A DNA stretch of 64,000 nucleotides from Henricia sp. BOLD:AAB3569 (Eukaryota; Echinodermata; Asteroidea; Spinulosida; Echinasteridae), in NCBI GenBank assembly GCA_037783545.1, contig JBBELK010000003.1:1178001-1242000 (forward strand), read 5' to 3'. The position numbers and the translations under genes were made by a program. The notes under the pieces are model-generated. The model searched no databases. It was not told the DNA's origin and worked only from the letters and a program-made list of their open reading frames with translations. Of the stretch, positions 21,210-30,491 are shown piece after piece; the first letter of the stretch is position 1; each line of letters starts with the position of its first letter.

Positions 21210-22364
21210 TTGCCTGTAAGATTTTTATGTCAGCTTGTTTCGGACAGGCGGACACGCAAAAAATGCGTTACATAATATTTTTTGGTGTCGGAGCAGGGGT
21301 TGTTTTGACCCCCAAACCCCCCCCCCCCCCCCTTCCCCCCTCTGGATCCGCGCCTGCATCGTTTGGGGGACACCCTGTATTGCACACAAAAACTGTGCAC
21401 TTGCCGTTACTTATTCATACAATGCGTTTCGTGTCGAGTTATAAACAGACATCATTCCTTGTTGAGTAATTATCTCTAGTTTGTTTTTTCTTCTTTTTCT
21501 TTTCCAGCTGTAATCGTGGCAATCGCTGTTGGAATTATTTTGATATTTCTACTCATATTGACCGCAGTAGTGCTGTTTACAACGAGGTAAATGATTCAAT
21601 AGTTGTCGGGCATTAACTTGACCAGACTAAATATTTGTTGCTATGTGGTGCACGTTTTGAGTTCACCATATGAGAGAATGGCACAAAGCAACCAGACTGT
21701 TGATTGCCAGGTAATGGCGTGCACTGCGTAGCAACAATAGCATAGTATGTAGACTTTCTAAACTGCACCTCCATTCGAAAGTTAAGAATTCGGGGCACCA
21801 TATATGTAAATGTTACACACACAAAATGCTAATTTATACATGTAGTTCAGAACGCGATAATTACAAAAAATGATAAATTTCAATCATTTTTATTTTTCCT
21901 GCAGCTTCAAGCGCAAGCACGTACAGCATCGAAGTAACGACCCCAATTCTACGGCATTCGCAAGTGCCGCTTACGCCACATATGATGAAGACGGACAAAC
22001 AGATTCTGGAATATACGACCCTGGATACCAGACGGTTGACGCGGAAGATCCTATGTATCTGTCTATCCGTAACGATCCCAGAACAACACTCTACGATTCG
22101 TCATCCCGAAACGGCGGACATTTCAACACCGCTTTCGCGTCCAGAAATGACAGTGTTAAAACTACGAAAACCGACCACGACTACCAAAGTGTTAATGGAC
22201 TGTCGCGAACAAATACCGAAAAATCATATATTTCGATATATCCAGAAAGTAATAGACAGAGTGTTAGTGGCGAAATATCTACAGAAACGTGCAAGATCGC
22301 TGAAGATGGGTATATGATTCCGACGCCAAAAAATTCAACACAGGCCCAGCAAACGAGATTATGA
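12658..22364 (+). CDS. Kremen-like type I receptor with SRCR-WSC-CUB ectodomain and Tyr-rich tail (complete, 8 exons)
   Basis: Exons 12658-12739, 15182-15316, 16104-16268, 18216-18497, 18996-19382, 20270-20563, 21508-21586 and 21905-22364 join in frame to 627 residues. The start has A at -3 and G at +4 and opens a signal peptide (MGRLDYVRFLFVICCFG). Two exons give a six-cysteine SRCR domain (about 30-126; GGVVEV, GWEKVC). One exon gives an eight-cysteine WSC domain (129-220), one a CUB domain (226-345) with only the first Cys pair, and one a Ser/Thr/Pro-rich stalk (351-448). A 23-residue TM segment and a ~153-residue cytoplasmic tail follow. Every ectodomain exon is phase 1-1. The WSC-CUB order and spacing match Kremen, the co-receptor for Dickkopf and LRP5/6 in Wnt signalling, but no Kringle is present. 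Ligand unknown. A generic WSC/CUB scavenger-type receptor is the alternative. Confidence 0.88.
12853..13218 (+). repeat. MITE family A, copy 3
   Basis: TTAA-bounded copy in the first intron of the Kremen-like gene. It differs from copy 1 at few positions. Confidence 0.93.
13282..15020. repeat. Field of palindromic CCGTAAAATTACGG-type repeats
   Basis: Dozens of imperfect copies of TCCGTAAAATTACGGA, on both strands, fill about 1.7 kb of intron 1. A short element 13282-13471 with ends TACACTGTTAAA and TTTGAACAGTGTA begins it. Phrases such as GGTAATTTTGCTGCCAG recur. Confidence 0.75.
15182..16268 (+). CDS. Exons 2-3 of Kremen-like gene: SRCR domain
   Basis: Exon 15182-15316 gives DVRLFSSSD...GGVVEVLTPTNGWEKVC...ADIVCHKR; exon 16104-16268 gives GFDEGAMSV...LECL...QCQYATVC...LLVCN. 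The VRL start, GxVEV, WxxVC and IVC followed by Gly-Phe are the usual SRCR landmarks. Six cysteines fit the group A pattern. The intron between the halves is phase 1. Confidence 0.85.
15350..15831. repeat. Family M fragment followed by foldback MITE family I
   Basis: 15350-15470 matches family M. 15471-15831 is an ~360-bp foldback: AACCTGGCAACCTCAGAATC at left, its complement at right, with ~100-bp arms that include CTTACATGAAAAATAGTC. Confidence 0.75.
16318..16385 (+). repeat. C-rich low-complexity tract
   Basis: About 25 uninterrupted C residues followed by CCCCTCCCC and CCCATCCCC units, 50 bases after exon 16104-16268. Confidence 0.9.
16412..16896. repeat. Element with ACAGTGAAACCTG ends
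   Basis: GTACAGTGAAACCTGCTCTT at left and AAGTTTTACTGTAC at right, with GGCCACCT motifs inside each end. The same end type bounds 24871-26122. Confidence 0.65.
16898..17158 (-). repeat. MITE family B copy, partial
   Basis: Reverse copy ending CTGAACAAGCTCCTTTAA. The start lies close to the preceding element. Confidence 0.75.
17209..18168 (+). repeat. TTAA-ended MITE family G, long copy
   Basis: It begins TTAAAGAGGAAGAATCCCCC and ends GGGGGATTCTAGCTGTTTAA. The 42675-43115 copy is nearly identical but lacks about 507 internal bases (17415-17922). Confidence 0.85.
18216..18497 (+). CDS. Exon 4 of Kremen-like gene: WSC domain
   Basis: Single phase 1-1 exon of 94 codons: YLGCYSH, then FCLTLC, YPYAGVAFGQECYC, QDCYLPC, ICGGGKAAGIYD. 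Eight cysteines with the FCxxxC...AGxxxGxECxC...C...C...CGG spacing define WSC, a putative carbohydrate-binding domain. Confidence 0.92.
18578..18985 (+). repeat. SINE with tRNA-Leu/Ser-like head
   Basis: Head with GTGGCAGAGTGGTTTGG and GGGTTCGATATCC, then a conserved body (TTCGGAAGGGATGTAAAGC, GATTCCCCGGTGTCT) and an A-rich TAAA tail. A ~26-bp segment around GCCCTTGAGCAAGGTACTTA is duplicated in tandem. Related: 26698-26945 and the 5'-truncated 46808-47120. Confidence 0.8.
18996..19382 (+). CDS. Exon 5 of Kremen-like gene: CUB domain
   Basis: Phase 1-1 exon of 129 codons. SCNAVYTDAEGALASPGFPG, YSPNEQCSW, ITIQIKSFELNFGDYLRIETG and ITVTFNSSV follow the CUB beta-sandwich pattern. The first disulphide pair is present. 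The second pair, and the acidic Glu/Asp/Asp set of calcium-binding CUBs, are not evident. Confidence 0.9.
19483..20212. repeat. Foldback element containing a nested MITE
   Basis: ~47-bp inverted ends, TTTGCCAACGGATTTAAACC at left and its complement at 20165-20212. Nested inside, 19655-19917 has ends TACACCCTAAAAACA and TGTTTTTAGGGTGTA with ATTGGTT repeats. A fragment of the outer family is at 53041-53200. Confidence 0.75.
20270..20563 (+). CDS. Exon 6 of Kremen-like gene: Ser/Thr/Pro-rich stalk
   Basis: Phase 1-1 exon of 98 codons with low complexity rich in Thr, Ser and Pro (for example ITSQPTISQTLIPSTETMTS). It has no cysteine. This looks like an O-glycosylated mucin-like stalk between the CUB domain and the membrane. 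Confidence 0.85.
20625..21127. repeat. Foldback MITE family I, long copy
   Basis: Ends ATCAAACCAGGCAACCTC and GAGGTTGCCAGGTTTGAT. It carries an extra internal inverted segment relative to 15471-15831. Confidence 0.75.
21128..21362. repeat. Element with GGCGGATCCAG ends and homopolymer tracts
   Basis: GGGGCGGATCCAGG at left and CTGGATCCGCGCC at right, with long G and C runs just inside. Another GGCGGATCCAG element lies at 37598-37718. Confidence 0.6.
21508..22364 (+). CDS. Exons 7-8 of Kremen-like gene: TM segment and cytoplasmic tail
   Basis: Exon 21508-21586 encodes AVIVAIAVGIILIFLLILTA and a stop-transfer ...FTTR. Exon 21905-22364 encodes a charged tail starting SFKRKHVQHR. The tail holds several Tyr-x-x-hydrophobic motifs (GYQTV, MYLSI, DYQSV, SYISI, GYMIP) and ends in QTRL, a class I PDZ-ligand pattern. 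The stop is TGA at 22362-22364. Confidence 0.85.
21597..21840 (+). repeat. Repeat family L copy
   Basis: TTGACCAGACTAAATATTTG through TCGGGGCACCA matches 55133-55392 and, reversed, 61297-61575. A piece is at 29512-29650. It occupies most of the TM-to-tail intron. Confidence 0.7.
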
Positions 22365-22664
22365 ACTATAAAACGATTTATTATTATTATTTGTTTTTTA
22401 TAATTCCCCGTTTTTAAAATTTACACTTAAGAAAAATGGGTATAGGTTGAATTCCGGTATCTTTTTTTGCAGTAGAATTCTATAGAATTTTTGTAGAATT
22501 TTGCCTGTCTGCAACAAGGTGACATTTAAAAAATCTGAATGGCAAACTCCCTCCTGGAAAACTTCCTGGCTCCGCCCATGATACATGTTTGGAATTTAGG
22601 CTTGCAAGCGCAACACAAAATTTACAATAATTTTGATATTGTACGATTGTCTATTTCCCTGACT

Positions 22665-23470
22665 GGAGTGCTCGCCCATCAGGGGCCAATTTCATAAAGC
22701 AGTTTAGCAGAAAAATGTGCTTAATTAAAAATTTGTTTGCTTTATAAAAATGGGTTAATAATCAAAATTGTACGTCAACTTGTGTTCTTAGCAAGAATAG
22801 CAGATATTTTTGTGAAAAACACAAGTTAACATGCAATTTCGACTATTGACTCATTTTTATAAAGCAAACAAATTTTTCTGCCAAACTGCTTTATGAAATC
22901 GGCCCCAGGTCTGGGGAATCGCGGTGAAAGCTCATCGCTGACAGGTTGAACGTCGTTACCCATTCATGAGCCGTCGTTGATAGTACGTGCACTGCTATTG
23001 GTCACGCGAGCAAATGAGCGCGCTGCCATAGCAACAGTACGAGCCTTGGTAGTAGTCGGGTGCCAAACGATCGTGCGGTATGACGCGGCACGGCGCTATA
23101 TACAATACAGCTACAAGACTCTGTCAGTGTTTCAAATGTTATGCGGCAAATGTTGTGATTGAATTTGACCGAGATTGGGAGGGAATTCTTCGTGTTTGAC
23201 GAGAGACAACGCCATAAAGAAGTGCCAGGTACTAAATAGGAACCTGTAATGTAATGTGGGCTAAGAAGGTACGTGTCATGTTTCTTGTAAAGACCATTTG
23301 GGGTGTGTTATGGTACTGATTTGTGTGCAGCCTTGTGACCTTTACCGGCGCGGCCCGCGGTGCCCGCTTACAAATGCTTTGCATTTCGGTGCGGGCTTCA
23401 ACTAAATCAGCGATGAGCTCTCATCGTGATTCCCTAGACCTGATGGGTGAGCATCCCCAGCAGGTCGGCG
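22665..23470. repeat. Foldback element family N with nested GGGCC MITE
   Basis: The outer arms (GCCCATCAGG...GGGGAATCGCGGTGAAAGC and its complement at 23410-23450) are split by 22684-22908. That inner element has ends GGGCCAATTTCATAAAGC and GCTTTATGAAATCGGCCC, flanked by CAG. Family N ends recur at 61785-62165. Confidence 0.75.
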
Positions 23471-23629
23471 TACGATACTAATAAAATTGTACGAAAGAAT
23501 TCGACCGCGTGAAGGAAATAAAACAAAGCATTCGTTTCATTCTTCGTTCTAAAACTATTTAAAAAGTAGCTAAAACTTTCACATTTTTTGTACAGTTGTA
23601 ATTAAATTTGTCATTGAAAAAAAAGGTCT

Positions 23630-23652
23630 GTGCTTTTTTTTTTTTTTTTTGG
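23630..23652 (+). repeat. Poly-T tract
   Basis: About 20 T residues in the intergenic region downstream of the Kremen-like gene. Confidence 0.85.
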
Positions 23653-23944
23653 TAAAATTTGCAAAGACGCATGACATATATAATAATACAATGGCTCAAC
23701 ATCTGAAACGAGACTGCCATAGCAGTGATAATTTGAAATTATTTGTTCAATGGTTTGGAATTCTTGAGCTTTTCCTACCTCCATGGGGCTACGTACGTAC
23801 GTACTTATATGGTCTGATCACAATCTAGCGCACATAACCACGTTTTGCACTTCGCTTCCGTTTGGTGTATAAAACCATGGATCGTGCTCCGGCGGAGAAA
23901 CGTCGGCCTAAGCAACTTATCTTTTAGATTTTCATTTAAATGGC

Positions 23945-24694
23945 AATTATACCCAAGAAACAATGAAAAGACCGTGTGCTCAACAAGAACAACTCGTACA
24001 TTATTTCAATGCAAAGAACAAGAAATATTACCCACTGAAAAGTGGATACGAAATAAACAAATAACAGAAATTGCAGCGATGCCTCGCAGTATATAGAGCA
24101 CCGCATTTTGTCCGAATACTGGGCAAAGAATGAAATTTTTGCGGACAACTTTTTTTTTTGTTACGCAAAGACGTCATTCTTTGCCTAGTTTTCGGACAAA
24201 ATGGCGGCGCCCTTAATACTGTGAAGTTTGTATCCACTTTTCAGTGGCCGATATTTCTTAATTTCTTTGCATTAAAGGAGCATGACCAGAGTTTCTGGAA
24301 AATAGTTTTCGATGTAACTTACCAATATTATCAAGTAACTCCCATAAACACCTCCCATGTCCCAAAAACCCGAAAACATTCGCGATTTCCAGTAAAAAAT
24401 TGAACAAAACTATCGTCGGCCTTCAGTGATAAACGTTGATACTGGAAAATTGGTTTACAAATAATCGGTGGATTGTCGACGATATCCTCGGAAATATGCG
24501 GCCTAGAAGCGCGGGAGTTTCAGTTTCGTAATCAGAAAAATATAATGGATGTTATGATATAAAAATCTCATGACCCATAAGAAAAGTCCCGGGGAGTTAT
24601 GGGTAAAAAAAAGTGATCTGGTCACACTCCTTTAAAATAAATGTACGAGTTGTTGAGCACAAGGTCTTTTGTTTCTTGGGTATAGGCCTATAAT
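23945..24694. repeat. Foldback element interrupted by MITE A copy 4
   Basis: The left arm (TATACCCAAGAAACAATGAA... to AGTGGATAC, 23948-24052) is matched in reverse by 24225-24271 and 24636-24690. The right arm is split exactly by the TTAA-bounded A copy at 24272-24635. Confidence 0.85.
24272..24635 (-). repeat. MITE family A, copy 4 (reverse)
   Basis: TTAAAGGAGCATGACCAGA to TCTGGTCACACTCCTTTAA, reverse relative to copies 1-3 and 5. TTAA on both sides. Confidence 0.93.
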
Positions 24695-24870
24695 TTTTTC
24701 AGCTGTAGTCCCCACATGTTCTGGTGCCGATGGCAAAAGTGGACCTGATTTGCACTACATTCAGCATGTAGTGCAAATGCCTACATGTATTGTGAAGATG
24801 CGACTAGCCAATTAGTTGAGCATAGATTAGTGCTTTGTAAGGCCTACGAATCCCACAAGTAGGCCTAATT

Positions 24871-26122
24871 GTACAGTGGAACCTGCGATTAAGGCCATTT
24901 TGATAAAGAGGCCATCTGTTTATGGCCACCCGTTTTTGGTCACGCACGGTGGCGTAACAATTAAAGGTACATTTGTAATATGTGCGATGTCGCAAATTGT
25001 GTCGCAAATATGTTTGCAAATATTTGCATATGTGTCTGTTTTCAATACTGGAGAGACCTTTTCCTCCAGGATTATCGATTATATCTCTGTACAATGTCAT
25101 TCATCCTCTCTCAAAACAGAAGAAATATCTTAAGATGGATCTAAGGAGATAACTTCAGCTAAAGAACTGCAACGAATAGTGCCACAACATACCTTCCTGA
25201 AACCCCTGTGTGCAAATTTACAATATACCGTATGTAACCAAGGACACCAAAAAATGTCACAAAGTATGTGTCCTATGTTACATACGTTAAATAGGAAATT
25301 TGAACACAGGATTTTAGAAAGGTATGTTGTTGCACTATTTGTTGCTTAAGTTATCTTCTTAGATCTGTCTTAAGAAATTTCTTTTGTTTTGAGAGAAGAT
25401 AGATGGCATTGCACAGAGTTATGATCCTGGTGAAAAAAGTCTCTCCAGTATTCAAAACAGGCTTATATACATGCTTAAGCAGGGCGTTTTTGGCTAGAGG
25501 GTCTACCTAACGCGCGTCGCCAGGAAAAGATGGGAAATTGGCTTTGAAGCCCTCTTGTTTCTAAAAAAAAAAAAAAAAATACGCTTAAGGGGAGTTCACA
25601 CTATCGCGGAAAAATCACACTGTTCCATTGGTTTATACACAAACTGGTTTGCCGCTTGTGCGCGGCCTATCGCGACGCGCAAAACGTTTTGAGCTGGGTC
25701 AAAGTTCAAATCTGTTGAACTTTGACCGCGGTGCGCTGACCTTTCCAACGCGCGGCCAATGAGGTATCAGAGAAGCCCCAAGTTACCAGAGTGGAATTTT
25801 CTATTTTGGAATAATCGGCGATTGGGAGCTCATGCAATGCGGTGAGCGCAGCGCGAAAGTGTGATTTTTCCGCGATAGTGTGTATCCGCCTTTAGGCTAC
25901 ATGCCAAGTATAAAGTATGCAACAAAAATGTATGACATCGCAAAGATATTTGCGTAGAAATTTACGACATCGCAAGTATTTGCAAAGATATATTTACAAA
26001 GAAATGTGCGACAAAATGTGCGACATCGCAAAAAACTTGCAAAGATAATGCTATAATGCGACCTTTATAAAGGGGCCACCTGTAATAGTGGCCTTTTTTT
26101 AACAAGTTTCACTGACACTGTA
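24871..26122. repeat. Composite: ACAGTGGAACCTG element with two nested foldbacks
   Basis: Ends GTACAGTGGAACCTGC and ...GACACTGTAC, with GAGGCCATCTG and GGGGCCACCTG motifs. Inside: 25031-25465 (arms TTCAATACTGGAGAGACC and its complement) and 25583-25897 (perfect 25-bp arms around CACACTATCGCGGAAAAATC). Confidence 0.7.
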
Positions 26123-26129
26123 CTATCTC

Positions 26130-26640
26130 CTTCCATATTTTGCTTTCCTTGATCGTACTCGTAGTGCTTTTACTTAAATATACAGTCACGTACAGCGCGG
26201 GATTGTGAAGAAAAGGCATATCACATTTCCTGAATTCCACCTGTCGGCGAAGGATCTTAAGTTTATTCACCTATAGCAAACCACTCAAATTTAGTCAAGT
26301 GAGGATAATGTGATTTGCATTCGCAGTGAACTCATCCATAAGCTCGCGTGTAGCATGTGTCGCGCAAGTATAGCGTTGTTTCTGTTACAACTGACCTTGA
26401 ATTAAAGGTTTAAAAAACGACGTTCATTTCACGCTTGGATGTTTAGGACTAGAGCAGGATTGAAAATCAATTAACGCATTCGAAACCGTGCACTCGAGTG
26501 ACTTTTACAGTCACGAACGCAAAAGGGCAAACGAGCGAGTGATTGCTTCATTTTCTCGAAATGGTGGAATTTGCAAGTAGGTAACGCTCAGGCTGTTCAG
26601 AGATTGAAAAAAATACTGCCTCAAAATCGCAGACAGGTCT
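26130..26640. other. Intergenic stretch with no recognised feature
   Basis: No coding signal or repeat matched elsewhere in the window. Confidence 0.4.
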
Positions 26641-26697
26641 CCCATGGTCGTACCACTAGTCGTGCAACTGGTCGTGTTACCTGACGATCGGTGCATG

Positions 26698-26945
26698 GGG
26701 TACCGTGGCCGAGTGGTTTGGGTCACTGTTTCGCAATACTCGGGTGAAAACTTGACGTTGCAGGTTCGATACCCGGCTGGGGTACCTGTGCCCTTGAGCA
26801 AGACACTTAAACACACTTGCTCCATCCTTCGGAAGGGATGTAAAGCCGTTGGTCCAATGTGTTAGGTAACGCACTTTAATTATTAAAGATTCCAGAGCAT
26901 TCTTTCGTGAAGAGCAAGGGATTCCCCGGTGTCTCTGCCTGTTTC
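26698..26945 (+). repeat. SINE with tRNA-Leu/Ser-like head
   Basis: GTACCGTGGCCGAGTGGTTT (A-box region) and GGTTCGATACCC (B box), then the same body as 18578-18985. It lacks the 3' part of that copy. Confidence 0.8.
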
Positions 26946-26994
26946 TAATTCATCCTGGGTTTCCTCACGCTTGCGGGCGACAGTGCAATGGGCA

Positions 26995-27305
26995 CTTTTG
27001 AGGAATCCTCAATAACATCACCTTACGATCGATCGTACGACCGACTGCGATCGATCGCGAGAGCGGTCGCAGGTCGGCACGATTGATTGCACGATCCGTC
27101 AGTTGCTGATCGCCACGATTACCTACGATCGATCTTGCGATCGATCTCCTATCGTTGGTGATCGTATACGACCACGCGTACCACCAATGTGACTGCCATT
27201 GAAGATCGTAGTTAACATTGCCGATTGGTCGCACGTCGGCCAAATCGCCACCAATCGCTCGATCCAGAAATCGTCCGATCCGGTGTGACTGGTTGTCATT
27301 CAGGC
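26995..27305. repeat. GATCGATCG-rich element
   Basis: Inverted GATCGATCGTACGAC and ACGATCGATC motifs, and GGCCAAATCGCCACCAA, recur at 41760-42070 and 42472-42595. Confidence 0.55.
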
Positions 27306-27307
27306 AA

Positions 27308-27466
27308 CTAGCAATAGAGCTTCTGCACCGGTAGCCATGACAGGGGGCAGGTTTTCTTATTTAAATTATGTGAAAATAGAACCACAAAGCGCCTACTCAT
27401 GCATGACACACGGTGACAATGTGAGTGCCCCCTGTCATGGCCGCCGTGCAAAAGCTCTATACATGC
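27308..27466. repeat. Foldback element (CACCGGTAGCCATGACAG ends)
   Basis: AATAGAGCTTCTGCACCGG at left against CGCCGTGCAAAAGCTCTATA at right, with inner GCCATGACAGGGGGCA and TGCCCCCTGTCATGGC. Confidence 0.8.
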
Positions 27467-27469
27467 ATG

Positions 27470-28580
27470 TCTTTAATTATAGGCTTATGTATTTAATGGT
27501 TGTGCAGATATACCATACCAAACGCCAATTCGTATTATGTATTTTGGTATCATTACTAAATTTAATGAGCGCGCTGATTTTTTTCTTTGAAATCCAATAC
27601 AAACACATTTTTAAAAAATTAAAGACGCATGCTCGTCAATACACCACGAATTTCACCGCGCTCCATACCTTGCCCGAGTAGGGCAGCTGCTCTTAAATTC
27701 CAAGAGGGTGCATGGAGGCTCATTATTTATGCGAGATCGCCACAGTGTGTTTATGCGTTGCTAGGGTAATCGAATCACGCGTGCGCGCTTAGTTGTGTGT
27801 GTTGTTGTATGTCGTTTGTACCAAAGAGTTCCCATGTGATTCAACCATCTATATGATACCTTCTTGAAGCAAATGTGACCATATGGCTGAAACTACATGT
27901 CATGAATAACAAAGGGTGTGTTTTCTGTGATAAATTTGATTTTGAAAAGATACACACCCTATTTGCAGAATGGATGAGGTATTAGCCTGCACCATGGCCC
28001 AACACCCTCTGGGACCGTAAGAGCGGCTGCCAGGGCAAGGTCTGGAGCAAGGTACATCGCAAAACAAACGAACGCTACCAAAATATGTAAAGATAACAAG
28101 CAGTTGTATAAATATACACATGTGTTATACAAATGTGTTGCAGAAAACATTCACACAGATAAATAATACCTGTAACAACATCTTCCAAAATATTTAAATA
28201 CAAAAAAAATGTACATCGAGAATTTCAAATCTGGAAGACCAAGTGCTATAAATTCAATATTTAACGTCGGGGTGAGGTTAACATGATATTTTCTTGCATA
28301 AACGCTGACAAACAATTATTGTTTCTGATTTTGAACATAGATACCAGACTCGACAGCAGACAGTGCTAGTGATGTGCAGTATAAACCATTTACACATTAA
28401 CATTAATTTATATACAATGGACCAATAATCACGTTGTTCTCCAAGTGAAGTTGAAGTCGATGTGTTTTAGAATTCCATTTTTTTTCTAACAACCATCCCG
28501 TACTTCAATATTAAACGCATTATTTTTGCACTTCCTGTCTATATGGCACGTTACTATTTTAGGGTACCGTAGCGTTAAAT
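27470..28580. other. Intergenic stretch with no recognised feature
   Basis: AT-rich, without a convincing exon or a repeat found elsewhere in the window. Confidence 0.4.
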
Positions 28581-28582
28581 AT

Positions 28583-29063
28583 AGTATACATGATTGGTGA
28601 ACTGTTACATATAGTTTTATCCCCTGTGTGATTGTAAGATATGCATGATTAAAACCAACCTGAGCAAAAACCAGCTCCGTACTTCGTCTATAACTTTTGA
28701 GAAAACAGTAAAAAAGGGCATTTCGCCCCAAAACCACTTCGCCCTAAACCACGGCCTGTGCACGAAGTGTTTTGGGAGCGAAGTAGCATTTGGGCGATGT
28801 AGTGTTCGGACGAAGTGATTCGGGGCGAAATGGCACTCGGGCGAAGTGGTTTGGGGGCGAAATGGTTTTAGGGCGAATTGAATTTTCGTCTCATGAGCCG
28901 AAAACTAATTGTTTTACTCATTTCTCAATACATGTATATCACTTCAGACAAAACCATTTCACGGGAGGTTTTCTACGGTCATCATGTTTATACTGTGTAA
29001 GTTAGGCGTAAATCTGTGAAAAATTTTGATTTTCGAGATACCAATCATGTATACTGCCTTTAA
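28583..29063. repeat. MITE family C copy with intact ends
   Basis: AGTATACATGATTGGT and ACCAATCATGTATACT are perfect inverted ends. The centre has six or more CGAAGTGG or CGAAATGG units. Confidence 0.85.
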
Positions 29064-29511
29064 TCACAAAATCTACGATACTAATATACTCTTTATTTTA
29101 TTGACAACATGTAATTTCTTATATTTCCTTGCAAACCAACCACCAGTTTAGCACAACTTTGCTGGAGTCTGCGCCCAGCGTTTTTTCCTGTTGGTCCTCC
29201 TTTAAAATTAAGTTTACACGAAGAATATTTGTTAATCCCCACGTTACCCCTAGAAAACTATGGAGATACATGTGAGAAGGTAGAACCGTGATTTGGCAAT
29301 AACTTGTCCAATCCCCACCAAATTCTGTCTGGTAGTTCTTGAGAACCTTTCCTTGCGTATGCTAAGTATGGAACTCTTCCCGATTTTTCTGCAGAATTTG
29401 TCCAGATAATTTTGAAAACAAAAATCTTCATAATGTGTAACATGCCAAAGCCATGTTTGAATTAGCTTTTATTCGTTACAGATTTTATTTCGTCTACCAA
29501 CCCCCCAATGC

Positions 29512-29650
29512 GGCAGGCGTGGGTTACATTAGTATGTGACTTTTTAAACTGCACTTCCATTTGAAAGTGAAGGTTCGGGGCACCAGCCATTGTGCAAACG
29601 TGAAAGGCTAAATCGTTCGCTGTGGCTTGCCTATTTACACACTATAGTCA
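29512..29650 (+). repeat. Repeat family L fragment
   Basis: TAAACTGCACTTCCATTTGA and CGGGGCACCAGCCATT match the right half of family L. Confidence 0.6.
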
Positions 29651-29813
29651 ATGGGATATTTTAAGCCACAGCAACAGTCTGGCACTTTTCCAAGTAACAG
29701 TCCAAATCGTACACACGTGGTTTGGGGACGCAATGGATATTCTTTCAACATATAGGCCTACGCCAATAAACCTTATCGACGTTCTCAATGCATTATGGGA
29801 TTGGATGACAAAA

Positions 29814-30105
29814 TTGCCCGGCCAAATGTGCATAAACCTGTGAGGCGGACACCAAATCGGCAACTTTTTTACTCATTTTCACGAAAACCAAAAAGAGTTC
29901 AAGAATCAACCTCCCACCACTTTATCTTTGACACATATCAAACATTCTGACAAACATGTCCCGAAACAGAAATGTTGCAAATGCGAGAAATCATTGGGGA
30001 TTCCCTTCGTATCGGTAGAGTCCGAGTAGGGCCTACCATGCTCGCAGCTCGGTAAGTTGGGGAGTTGGTGTCCGCCTCATAGGTTTATGCACATTTGGCC
30101 GGGCA
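29814..30105. repeat. Foldback element downstream of the SLC16-like gene
   Basis: ~40-bp arms with almost perfect pairing: GCCCGGCCAAATGTGCATAA at left, its complement at right, ending in GGTGTCCGCC. Total ~290 bp. Confidence 0.85.
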
Positions 30106-30141
30106 ACTATCAGACGGAGTTTGGTGCCGATTGGGCAGCGG

Positions 30142-30147
30142 TTTATT
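30142..30147 (-). terminator. Possible polyadenylation signal of the SLC16-like gene
   Basis: AATAAA on the minus strand, about 160 bases downstream of the stop codon. It lies just before a foldback element at 29814-30105 and is the nearest canonical hexamer I found. Confidence 0.4.
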
Positions 30148-30303
30148 GCGCTATCCAAGATTTTTTATGTCTGCTTGTTAAAGTTGTAGCGACGCCATAT
30201 TGCTAAATAACGCTTCTACCTATGGGGGATATCCCCGTAGTTTTATAGGTATCCCCACTTCACTAAATTCTGAGACAGATTCCTGCCCAAAGCCATTAAA
30301 TTC

Positions 30304-30491
30304 CTACATATCTACAGAACTGTCCGTCTCCAGTTTTTGGGCAGATTCGTTGTTCAATTCATCGTGTTCACGTCTGCTCCGAATTCTCATCAAAACGGCC
30401 ACTATGATTTGGAAGACGGCTGCGAGCGTGTAGTATACCCCAGTCATGCAAAACGAAGCAGTGTACGTGCCAGTGACGTCACGGAGAAGAC
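30304..30491 (-). CDS. SLC16-like gene exon 4 (C terminus)
   Basis: Encodes GLLRDVTGTYTASFCMTG, a hydrophobic helix (YYTLAAVFQIIVAVLM) and a charged tail ending ETDSSVDM followed by TAG. Confidence 0.88.

Noticed and set aside
24700..24790. Possible exon downstream of MITE A copy 4 (TTTTTTCAGCTGTAGTCCCC)
   Set aside because: It has an acceptor-like sequence, but no long frame, no donor and no neighbouring exons.
27308..27466. CRISPR-like palindromic repeat
   Set aside because: A single foldback with dispersed copies and no regular spacers; eukaryotic context.
28790..29005. Open frames rich in [13 protein letters not shown] repeats (also at 2001, 60796, 60917)
   Set aside because: They are translations of the family C minisatellite and appear in several frames and both strands.
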